A stretch of 64,000 nucleotides of DNA from JABFSM01 sp963762545 (GTDB lineage Bacteria; Gemmatimonadota; Gemmatimonadetes; Gemmatimonadales; GWC2-71-9): assembly GCA_963762545.1 (NCBI GenBank), contig CAVXLC010000002.1, forward strand, positions 124,001 through 188,000, written 5' to 3'. The notes below the pieces were generated by a model that saw nothing but the letters and a program-made list of their open reading frames with translations, made no database searches and was not told where the DNA came from. Positions 24,757-32,148 of this stretch are shown here, in pieces. The position numbers were made by a program, and so were the translations under genes. Position 1 is the first letter of the stretch; each line of letters opens with the position of its first letter.

Positions 24757-27375
24757 CTACTTCCGTGTTTTCTCCAGCAGCCGCTCCAGCACCGCGGTGA
24801 GATCGGGCCTGACCTCGAGCACCGGCGCGCAGGGATCCCGCCCGAGCTTGTCCATCCGCTTGGGCGCCGTCACGATGGTGTGCTGGAGGAGGTCCAGCTT
24901 CTGATTCACTTCCTTCCATTCCAGCGGCATCGACACCGGCGCCCCCGGGAGGGGCCGCACGCTGAACGGCGCCGCGATCAGCTGCCCGGTCCGGTTCTGC
25001 AGGTAGTCGAGATACACCTTGCCCTCCCGTCCTCTGACCGGCCGCACGATCGTGCAGATGTCCGGCAGCTCTCCCACCACCACCCGGGCCAGCAGCTCCC
25101 CCAGGGTGCGCGACTGCTCGAAGGTGCACTGCTGCGCCAGGGGGATCAGCACGTGGATCCCGGTCGAGCCGCTGGTCTTGACGTAGTGGGGGAGCTCCAC
25201 GTCCTCGCACAACCGGTGCAGCGCCAGGGCCACCTTCACGACGTCCGAGAACGGCGCGCCTTTCGGATCCAGGTCGATGATGCACCAGTCGGGCAATTCC
25301 AGCGAATCGGCCCGGCTGGCCCAGATATGGAGCGGGATCGAGCCCATGTTGGCGACGTAGAGCAGCGTCTCCAGGTTGTCGCAGACGAAATAGTTGAGCG
25401 TCCGCTGACTGTCCTCGCTCCACACCGGCACCGTGCGGATCCAGCTCGGCGTGAAGTCCGGGGCGTCTTTCTGATAGAATGATTTGCCGTCGATGCCATC
25501 GGGGAACCGGGTCAGCACCAGCGGCCGGTCCTTCAGGTAGGGCAGCAGCCACCGGGAAATGGTCCGGTAATACTCGATCAGGTCTCCCTTGGTGTATTGC
25601 TCGGCCGGCCAGAACACCTTCTGCAGATTGCTGAGCGCCACCTCCGGCGCCTTGACCACCTGCGGGGCCGGCGGATCGTCCGCCGCCTCGGGCGCCGGCG
25701 CCCCCGGGCTTCCCTGACGCACGCACTCCTCCGGCGCCTTGTCGTCGCGGAAGCGGAGGAACACCGGCTGGCGGAGCAGGCCCTCCTCGGTCCACTCCTT
25801 GAATTGCACCTCGCACACCAGCGTGGGCTCGACCCAGACCGTGTCCTTGATGTCGGGAATGGGTCTCTTGGCCGGGAGTGTTTTGCCCCTCCCCCTCCCT
25901 CCTCCCTGCTCCCTCCTCCCTCCTCCCTCCTCCCTCTTTGTTGTTGCTACCGGCCCGTTGCAGGGCGGGGACTTCCGCACCGACTCCTCCAGCGTCTTCC
26001 GCACCTGTCCGAGCTGTGTGTCGCTGAAGCCGCTGCCCGCGCGCCCGGCGTACACCAGCTCGCCCTCCACCCAATCCGCCAGTTGCAGCGCGCCAAACCC
26101 GCCCCGGCTTCCCTTGGGCTGGGTGAATCCCACCACCACGAACTCGTCGGTCTGGGCCGCCCGGACCTTGACCCAATTGGGGGAACGGCCCCCCTTGTAA
26201 GGGGCGTCGGCCTTCTTGCCGACGATGCCTTCCAGTCCGAGCCCGGTCGCGTGCTGCATGAGCGCGGTGCCGTCGCGCTCGAAGTGGTCCACGAAACGGA
26301 TCGCGCCCAGGGCCGGCAGCAGCAGGCGGAGGATTCGCTTCCGTTCGGTCAGGGGCAATCCCCGCAGGTCCCGGTCCTCGAAGCCCAGCAGATCGAAGGC
26401 ATAGAACACCGCCGGCGACTCGGCCGCCGCGTGCCGGATGTCGATCGCGCGGGAGAGCCGGGCCCGTTTCTGCAGCGCCTGAAAGCTGGGCCGCCCCTGG
26501 GCATCCGGGATCACCAGCTCGCCGTCGAGCACCGCCCGCGGCACCGGGAGGGCCTTGACCGCGCGAGCCACTTCCGGAAACGAGGCGGTCAGATCGTTGC
26601 CGTTCCGGCTCCGCAGGGTGCCTGCCGCGCCGTCGTGGGTGGCCAATGCGCGATAGCCGTCCAGCTTCGGCTCGAAGACCCACCCCGCCTTGCTGAAGGG
26701 CTGGTCCCGCGGCTCCGCCAGCATCAGGTCCACTGCGCTCGCCTCCACCCGCCGGGTCGGCACCTTGAGCCGGTCGAGCTCGGCACGGATCCGGCCGGTG
26801 GGCGTTTCGCCGGCCTTCAATTCCTCCACGGTGAGCCCGGAGAGCACCGACTCCTCGGGGAAGGGCGGGGGATCGGTGACGGCGTACTGGTCCCGCTCCT
26901 TGATGAGCAGCCAGTCCTTCTCGGACTTCTTGATCTTCACCAGGGTCCAGCGGCCGTGGAGCTTGTAGCCCTTGAGGTCGAACAGCAGCTTGCCCTTCTG
27001 GAGTCCGAGCAGCGGGTCCTCGATGGGCACCCACTCGCCCCGATCCCAGACGATCACCGCGCCCGCGCCGTAGTTCCCCTCGGGTATCAGTCCCTCGAAA
27101 TCGCCGTACTCGAGCGGGTGGTCCTCGACGTGCACCGCCAGCCGCTTCTCGTGGGTATCATAGGACGGACCCTTGGGCACCGCCCAGGAGCGCAGCACGC
27201 CCTCCATCTCCAGCCGGAGGTCGAAGTGCAGCCGCCGCGCCGCGTGCTTGTGGACCACGAAGAGCTTGCCCGGCCCGGACTCGAAGCCGCCGAAGGGCTC
27301 CGGGGTCCGGTCGGGTGAGCGCTTGGCGCGATACCTACTCAGCAGGTCGGAGCCGAGGTCCTTGTTGTCGGCCAT
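24757..27375 (-). CDS. ligD: multifunctional ATP-dependent DNA ligase LigD (PE-LIG-POL)
   Basis: An 872-residue LigD, the end-processing and sealing enzyme of bacterial non-homologous end joining. Order: 3'-phosphoesterase (about 38-150; FVVHKHAARRLHFDLRLE, HVEDHPLEYGDFEG and IPEGNYGAGAV), ligase (about 210-475; motif I EPKLDGYR with the AMP-accepting Lys237, later LEGIVGKK), and primase-polymerase (about 590-860; metal motif IIDLDPKG, then KTSGSTGIHV and IVRPVRGREGKVYLDYLQN). The order PE-LIG-POL is the Pseudomonas type, not the mycobacterial POL-PE-LIG. The LIG-POL linker (about 475-505) is encoded by 7-base tandem repeats. Ku lies 3.2 kb away, divergent, with a PadR-ADOP unit between them. 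Confidence 0.95.
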   Translation of the reverse strand: MADNKDLGSDLLSRYRAKRSPDRTPEPFGGFESGPGKLFVVHKHAARRLHFDLRLEMEGVLRSWAVPKGPSYDTHEKRLAVHVEDHPLEYGDFEGLIPEGNYGAGAVIVWDRGEWVPIEDPLLGLQKGKLLFDLKGYKLHGRWTLVKIKKSEKDWLLIKERDQYAVTDPPPFPEESVLSGLTVEELKAGETPTGRIRAELDRLKVPTRRVEASAVDLMLAEPRDQPFSKAGWVFEPKLDGYRALATHDGAAGTLRSRNGNDLTASFPEVARAVKALPVPRAVLDGELVIPDAQGRPSFQALQKRARLSRAIDIRHAAAESPAVFYAFDLLGFEDRDLRGLPLTERKRILRLLLPALGAIRFVDHFERDGTALMQHATGLGLEGIVGKKADAPYKGGRSPNWVKVRAAQTDEFVVVGFTQPKGSRGGFGALQLADWVEGELVYAGRAGSGFSDTQLGQVRKTLEESVRKSPPCNGPVATTKREEGGGRREQGGGRGRGKTLPAKRPIPDIKDTVWVEPTLVCEVQFKEWTEEGLLRQPVFLRFRDDKAPEECVRQGSPGAPAPEAADDPPAPQVVKAPEVALSNLQKVFWPAEQYTKGDLIEYYRTISRWLLPYLKDRPLVLTRFPDGIDGKSFYQKDAPDFTPSWIRTVPVWSEDSQRTLNYFVCDNLETLLYVANMGSIPLHIWASRADSLELPDWCIIDLDPKGAPFSDVVKVALALHRLCEDVELPHYVKTSGSTGIHVLIPLAQQCTFEQSRTLGELLARVVVGELPDICTIVRPVRGREGKVYLDYLQNRTGQLIAAPFSVRPLPGAPVSMPLEWKEVNQKLDLLQHTIVTAPKRMDKLGRDPCAPVLEVRPDLTAVLERLLEKTRK
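25895..25936 (-). repeat. six 7-base repeats (CTCCCTC on plus) inside ligD
   Basis: Six contiguous CTCCCTC units, the second ending in G, occupy codons about 480-494 of ligD and encode the linker REEGGGR, REQGGGR, GRG. Because seven is not a multiple of three, loss or gain of one unit shifts the frame and removes the polymerase domain. On the coding strand it gives GGG tracts spaced by four bases, a quadruplex-type pattern. Confidence 0.95.
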
Positions 27376-27478
27376 GGGACTTTCTCAGGAGACAGATGCA
27401 GCGCGGTCGCTGGGAAGTTCTGCCGCGAGGAGACGAAGTCAAGGAGGGACGGTGGGCTGGAGGCAGCCGGACCTTGTG

Positions 27479-27507
27479 TTGACATCCGACAATAGTCCGC
27501 CTATCAT
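27479..27507 (+). promoter_or_regulatory. sigma70-type promoter of the padR-ADOP operon
   Basis: A perfect TTGACA (27479-27484) and TATCAT (27502-27507) are separated by 17 bases, 28 bases upstream of the PadR-type ATG at 27535. It stands out in GC-rich DNA. A half-site of the operator (TCCGACA, 27485-27491) lies in the spacer. Confidence 0.8.
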
Positions 27508-27508
27508 A

Positions 27509-27525
27509 GTGTCGGAATCCGACAC
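27509..27525. promoter_or_regulatory. 17-base perfect palindrome, probable PadR operator
   Basis: GTGTCGGA-A-TCCGACAC is perfectly symmetrical around 27517 and starts two bases after the -10 element, covering the expected transcription start. A repeat of the right half-site (TCCGACA) is in the promoter spacer. A repressor bound here would block its own operon, the usual autoregulation of PadR proteins. Confidence 0.75.
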
Positions 27526-27534
27526 GAGCAGAAG

Positions 27535-27870
27535 ATGCGCGAACCGGCCGGGAACGACGTCCTCCGCGGTACCCTCGACCTCCTGATTCTCCGGGTCCTG
27601 GCGGCCGACCGCGAGCATGGCTGGGGCATCGCTCAGCGGATCGAGCAACAGTCGAAGGACGCCCTCCAGATCGGCCAGGGCTCGCTCTACCCGGCGCTCC
27701 AGCGATTGGAGCTCAAGGGCTGGATCGACAGCGACTGGGACTCCACCGACCAGAACCGGCGCGCCAAATACTATCGCCTGACCGCCACCGGACGCCGGGC
27801 CCTCGCCGCCGAGACCGCCAGCTGGCGCCGCTATGTGGCCGCGGTCGATCTGATCCTCGGTCCCGCCTGA
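27535..27870 (+). CDS. PadR-family transcriptional repressor
   Basis: A 111-residue PadR-type winged-helix protein: LRGTLDLLILRVLA (helix 1), HGWGIAQRIEQQS, the recognition segment IGQGSLYPALQRLELKGWI, the wing RRAKYYRLTATGRRAL and a final dimerisation helix. This is the short form usually paired with an ADOP permease, whose GTG start is eight bases after this stop. The promoter carries a TTGACA/TATCAT pair and a palindrome over the start site, so autorepression is likely. The inducer is unknown; in such pairs it is often a compound exported or sensed through the permease. Confidence 0.95.
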   Translation: MREPAGNDVLRGTLDLLILRVLAADREHGWGIAQRIEQQSKDALQIGQGSLYPALQRLELKGWIDSDWDSTDQNRRAKYYRLTATGRRALAAETASWRRYVAAVDLILGPA

Positions 27871-27878
27871 GGCCGTTC

Positions 27879-30509
27879 GTGCTCTCCGATCTGATCACCG
27901 CCCTTCGCACGAGGCTTCGCGCCGTCTTCCACCCCGGCACCGCGGACCGTGAGATGTCGGACGAGATCCGCTTTCACCTGGAGATGGAAGCCGGGAAGTA
28001 TCGGGCCGCCGGGATGAGCGCCGCCGAAGCCGTGCGGGCCGCCCGGCTGGCCTTCGGTGCGGTGGAGGACTTCAAAGAAGAGGTCCGCACCGGGCGCGGT
28101 CTTCCCTGGCTCGGCCAGGCGGGACGGGATTTTCGGTTTTCCCTTCGGGCTATTCGCCGAAATCCCGGCTTTGCCGCGGTGGCGGTGACGACGCTCGCCC
28201 TGGGGATCGGCGCCGCCACGAGCATCTTCGCCCTGGTAGACGCCGTCATTCTCCGGCGGCTGCCGTTTCCCGAGCCGGACCGACTGGTCTACATCTGGGA
28301 AACCAATCCCGAGGGGTCCGATTTCTCCACCTCGGAGCCCGACTACCTCGACTTCCAGAGCCGTACCTCCAGTCTCGAGGCGATCGGCGTCGTCAAGCAG
28401 GAGCAACTCGATCTCACCGGCCGGGGTGAGCCGAAGATGATCGCCGGGGCATCGGCCAGCGTGTCGCTCTTCACGACGCTGCGGGTCGACGCCCAGTTGG
28501 GCCGAACCTTCGCCCCCCAGGAAGACCAGCCCGGCGCGCCGGCCCGGGTGGTGGTGCTGAGCCACGCGCTCTGGCAGCGCGCCTTTGCCGGCGATTCCGC
28601 CCTGCTTGGCAGGACCACGATCCTTCGGGGCGAGCCCTACACCGTCATCGGCATTCTCCCGCCGAGCTTTCGTCTCCTCGGCGCGGACGCCTGGATTCCC
28701 CTCGGGGCCGATTCGCGGCACGACCGGGGCGACCATTGGCTCGGCATGATCGGGCGAATGAAGCCGGGGGTCGATGCCGGACGGGTGAGGTCCGATCTGG
28801 CCCGGATCGGGGCCGCCAACGCGGCGGTTCATCCCGAGCTGAAGGGCTGGAGCGTGCGGGTTACGTCGCTGGCCGAGTGGGCCGTCGGAACCAGTCTGCG
28901 CCGGACCGGCGCCCTGCTTTCCGCCGCGGTGGCCATCCTGCTGATGCTGGCCTGCGCCAACGTGGCCAATCTGCTGCTGGCGCGGGCCACCTCGCGGGAA
29001 ACCGAGCTGAGCATCCGGATCGCGATGGGTGCGGGACGCGGCCGGCTGATGCGCCAGCTCCTGGTGGAGAGCGGGACACTCGTCCTTCTGGGAGCATTGG
29101 CGGGCCTCGTGGGAGTGCGATGGATCGTCCTTGTCGTCCGGCGCTTGCCGCCCGACACCCTGCCCGGGCTCGACCGGCTCTCGGTCAGCCCCCGAGTGCT
29201 CGCCTTCAGCCTCGTGGCCACCGTTCTCGCGACGCTCGCGGCCGGGCTGGCGCCCGCGCTTCGGGCCTCGAGCGTCGATCTGCACTCGACCCTGAAGCGA
29301 GCGGGACGGAGCGGCTCATCCCACGGATCCCACCGTCTCCGTGAGCTGCTGGTGGTGGCCCAGGTGGCGCTTGCGATGCTGCTGCTGGTGGGTGGCGGGC
29401 TGATGATCCGGAGCCTGGTCCGGCTCGATGGCGCCGACATCGGCCTCGCCACCGACCATGTCTGGACGGTGCCGCTGTCGCTACCGGCTTCCCGCTATGC
29501 CGAGGAGCGGCAGGTTGCCCGGTTCTACACCGCGGCACAGGAGCGCCTCGCCGCGCTGCCCGGCGTCGAGGCGGTGGGGGCCACCGCCGTCGACCCGTTC
29601 AGCGGGACGAATCTCGTCAATGACGTCACCCCGGAGGAGCGGGCCGCCGAGTATCCATCCGCGGGGTATCTCCAGGCGGCGTGGCGGATCGTATCACCCG
29701 GATACTTTGCGGCGTCCGGTGTTCCGCTGCTCCGGGGCCGGGACTTCGGTACCCGGGACCGTCCCGGCGGTCCCCAGGTCGCAATTGTTTCCCGAACCCT
29801 CGCGGCCCGGCTCTGGCCCGGCCAGGATGCGGTGGGAAAGCGGCTGTTCTGGGGCGGTACCAATGGCACACCTCGCACGGTCATCGGCGTCGTGGGCGAC
29901 ATCAGCGACGTGAAGGTGGAGCGGGACCGAACCCCGACGATGTTCCTGAGCAGTGACCAGCTTGCCTGGGGCTCGATGACCCTGATCGTGCGGTCCGGCC
30001 GGGACCTGCCGGACCTCGCCGGCCAGATTCGTCGCGCGGTATGGGCGGAAGACCCGCTGCTTCCCGTCCCGACGGTTGGTCCCCTGGCGGAGAGTCGAGC
30101 CCGGGCCATCGCGACGCCGAAGCTGGGTGCCGTGATCCTGGGTCTCTTTGCCGCTGCGGCCGTGACGCTCGCGCTGGTGGGTCTCTACGGCGTTCTCTCC
30201 TATGCGGTGGTCGAGCGGACCCGGGAGATCGGGATTCGCGTGGCGCTCGGCGCCCGGCCCGGTGCCATTGTCGGACTGCTCGTGGGGCGCGGGCTGCGGC
30301 TTACCGCGATGGGCATCCTGCTGGGCCTGGGAGGCGCCATAGCGCTCACGCCGCTCATGCGCGATCTCCTCTACCGGACCGCACCTACCGATCCAATCGT
30401 GCTCGCCGGAGTGCCGCTCGCCCTCGTCGTGGTAGCCGCCCTCGCCGCGTTCGTTCCGGCCCGCCGGGCCGCGCGCGTCGACCCGGTGACGGCGTTTCGG
30501 AGCGAGTGA
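27879..30509 (+). CDS. ADOP-family FtsX/MacB-like permease
   Basis: An 876-residue protein starting at a GTG. A cytoplasmic helical N-terminus (MSDEIRFHLEMEAGKYRAAG) is followed by the first membrane helix (about 95-118, LALGIGAATSIFALVDAVILR), a large periplasmic MacB_PCD domain (about 125-330), three helices with DLHSTLKRAG, a second periplasmic domain and three C-terminal helices ending RAARVDPVTAFR. This is the acidobacterial duplicated orphan permease (ADOP) plan: two FtsX units without an encoded ATPase in the operon. By analogy with MacB it would couple a cytoplasmic ATPase to extracytoplasmic work on lipids or peptides. Its partner ATPase is not in the window. Confidence 0.93.
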   Translation: MLSDLITALRTRLRAVFHPGTADREMSDEIRFHLEMEAGKYRAAGMSAAEAVRAARLAFGAVEDFKEEVRTGRGLPWLGQAGRDFRFSLRAIRRNPGFAAVAVTTLALGIGAATSIFALVDAVILRRLPFPEPDRLVYIWETNPEGSDFSTSEPDYLDFQSRTSSLEAIGVVKQEQLDLTGRGEPKMIAGASASVSLFTTLRVDAQLGRTFAPQEDQPGAPARVVVLSHALWQRAFAGDSALLGRTTILRGEPYTVIGILPPSFRLLGADAWIPLGADSRHDRGDHWLGMIGRMKPGVDAGRVRSDLARIGAANAAVHPELKGWSVRVTSLAEWAVGTSLRRTGALLSAAVAILLMLACANVANLLLARATSRETELSIRIAMGAGRGRLMRQLLVESGTLVLLGALAGLVGVRWIVLVVRRLPPDTLPGLDRLSVSPRVLAFSLVATVLATLAAGLAPALRASSVDLHSTLKRAGRSGSSHGSHRLRELLVVAQVALAMLLLVGGGLMIRSLVRLDGADIGLATDHVWTVPLSLPASRYAEERQVARFYTAAQERLAALPGVEAVGATAVDPFSGTNLVNDVTPEERAAEYPSAGYLQAAWRIVSPGYFAASGVPLLRGRDFGTRDRPGGPQVAIVSRTLAARLWPGQDAVGKRLFWGGTNGTPRTVIGVVGDISDVKVERDRTPTMFLSSDQLAWGSMTLIVRSGRDLPDLAGQIRRAVWAEDPLLPVPTVGPLAESRARAIATPKLGAVILGLFAAAAVTLALVGLYGVLSYAVVERTREIGIRVALGARPGAIVGLLVGRGLRLTAMGILLGLGGAIALTPLMRDLLYRTAPTDPIVLAGVPLALVVVAALAAFVPARRAARVDPVTAFRSE

Positions 30510-30589
30510 GCCCGGCTAACAATCTTCGTCGGCGCGGTTATTCTTGGGGGGATTCCGAGCTTTCTTAACCGCCTGTCGGAGATCGTCCC

Positions 30590-31438
30590 ATGCCAGCCCG
30601 TTCCATCGGCACCGCCACCATTTCCTTCGGACTCGTCTCGGTTCCGGTCCACGTATACTCGACCGGCGAATCCGCCGCGTCGGTGTCCTTCAACATGGTA
30701 CACAAGGATTGCGGTACGAAGCTCAAACAGTTCTACAAGTGCCCCAAGCACGACGTCACGGTGGAGCGCGCCGACACCGTCAAGGGCTACGAGTTTGCCA
30801 AGGGCCAGTTCGTGGTGTTCACGCCGGAGGAGCTCAAGGCGCTGGAGGAGAAGGGCGACGGCTCCATCCAGATCAACGAGTTCATCCCGCTGTCCCACGT
30901 GGACCGCATCTACCTGGAAAAGGCCTACTACCTGGGGCCGGACAAGGGCGGCGACCGTCCTTACCGGCTCCTCGCCGAGGCGCTCAAGAAGACCGGCCGG
31001 GCCGGGTTGGGGCAATACGCCGCCCGGGGGCACCAGAATCTGGTGCTGGTCCGCCCGACCGCGGACGGCGTGCTGGTCATGGAGCAGCTCCACTATGCCG
31101 ACGAGCTGCGTCCGTCGTCGGAAGTTCCCCTCGGCGAGGGTGAAGTCAAGCCGGCCGAGCTCAACCTGGCGGTGCAGATCGTCGAGCAGGGTGCCACCGA
31201 AGACTTCAAGCCCGAGAACTACAAGGACACGGTGCGGATCAAGGTGCAGGAGGCCATTAACCAGAAGGTCGAGGGCCACGAGATCACCGGCGAGCCGCAG
31301 GAGGAGAAGGGCACCAAGGTCCTCGATCTCATGGAGGCACTCAAGGCCAGTCTGGCCAGGGGCGGGGACAAGAAGGAAAAGGAAAACAACGGGAAGGCGG
31401 AGAAGCCGGCCCGGAAGAAGGCGGCCGGAGGCCGCTGA
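30590..31438 (+). CDS. ku: Ku-type DNA end-binding protein of NHEJ
   Basis: A 282-residue bacterial Ku. The start has GGAG eight bases upstream. The core beta-barrel is recognisable (SIGTATISFGLVSVPVHVYS, GYEFAKGQFVVF, INEFIPLSHVDRIYLEKAYYLGP) as is LRPSSEVPLGEGEV and the bridge region; the C-terminus (about 250-282) is Lys/Glu-rich (GDKKEKENNGKAEK), a tail known to add DNA contacts or recruit LigD. Homodimers thread onto broken ends and recruit LigD, encoded in the other direction at 24757-27375. The stop overlaps the start of the DUF72 gene (TGATG, 31436-31440). Confidence 0.96.
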   Translation: MPARSIGTATISFGLVSVPVHVYSTGESAASVSFNMVHKDCGTKLKQFYKCPKHDVTVERADTVKGYEFAKGQFVVFTPEELKALEEKGDGSIQINEFIPLSHVDRIYLEKAYYLGPDKGGDRPYRLLAEALKKTGRAGLGQYAARGHQNLVLVRPTADGVLVMEQLHYADELRPSSEVPLGEGEVKPAELNLAVQIVEQGATEDFKPENYKDTVRIKVQEAINQKVEGHEITGEPQEEKGTKVLDLMEALKASLARGGDKKEKENNGKAEKPARKKAAGGR

Positions 31439-32130
31439 TGGGCCTTCTGGTCGGTACCAGCGGCTGGTCGTTCAAGGAGTGGAAGGGGTCGTTCTACCCC
31501 AAGGGCCTGCCCGACGACGGCATGCTGTCGTACTACGCCGGCAAGTTCCCCACCGTCGAGATCAACAACACCTTCTACCGGATGCCCAAGGAAAGCGTCC
31601 TGCTCGACTGGGCCTCCAAGGTGCCGCCCGCGTTCCGCTTTGCGATCAAGGCGTCGCAGCGGATCACCCACCACGGCCGGCTCAAGGAGGTGGACAGCGA
31701 GGTGGAATACTTCACCCGGGTCACCAGCGTCCTGGGTGAGCGGCGCGGTCCCACCCTGTTCCAGCTCCCGCCCAATCTGAAGAAGGACCTCCCTCGCCTG
31801 GCCGCGTTTCTCGATGTGCTGCCTCGCCGCTGGCAGGCCGCGTTCGAGTTCCGCCACGAGAGCTGGTTCGGCGACGACCTCTACGAAACCCTCCGCGCCA
31901 GGGATGCCGCCCTGGTCATCGCCGACCACGACGACTTTCAGACCCCGGTGGTACGAACGGCGGGATGGGGATACGCCCGGTTGCACCGGCAGGCCTACGA
32001 CGATGCGGCCATCGCGGCCTGGCGCGACCGGCTTGCGGCGTTGGGTGCGGACGACCTCTACGTCTTCTTCAAGCACGATGAGACGGCCGGCTCCGGGCCG
32101 GCCGCCGCCGAGGCGTTCGCCCGGGGGTAG
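31438..32130 (+). CDS. DUF72 (YecE-like) TIM-barrel protein
   Basis: A 230-residue protein with the DUF72 hallmarks TSGWSFKEWKG-x-FYP, VEINNTFYRMP, FRFAIKASQRITH and, later, AFEFRHESW and YVFFKHDETA. The fold is a TIM barrel related to endonuclease IV-like enzymes, with Glu, Asp and His clusters at the barrel mouth; the biochemical activity is not established. The start overlaps the stop of Ku by one base (TGATG), so it is co-translated with a repair protein. This linkage, together with the fold, makes a DNA-related role worth considering, but it is inference. The usual length is 230-260 residues, so it is complete. Confidence 0.9.
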   Translation: MGLLVGTSGWSFKEWKGSFYPKGLPDDGMLSYYAGKFPTVEINNTFYRMPKESVLLDWASKVPPAFRFAIKASQRITHHGRLKEVDSEVEYFTRVTSVLGERRGPTLFQLPPNLKKDLPRLAAFLDVLPRRWQAAFEFRHESWFGDDLYETLRARDAALVIADHDDFQTPVVRTAGWGYARLHRQAYDDAAIAAWRDRLAALGADDLYVFFKHDETAGSGPAAAEAFARG

Positions 32131-32148
32131 CTCGCCGCGACGCGCTCC

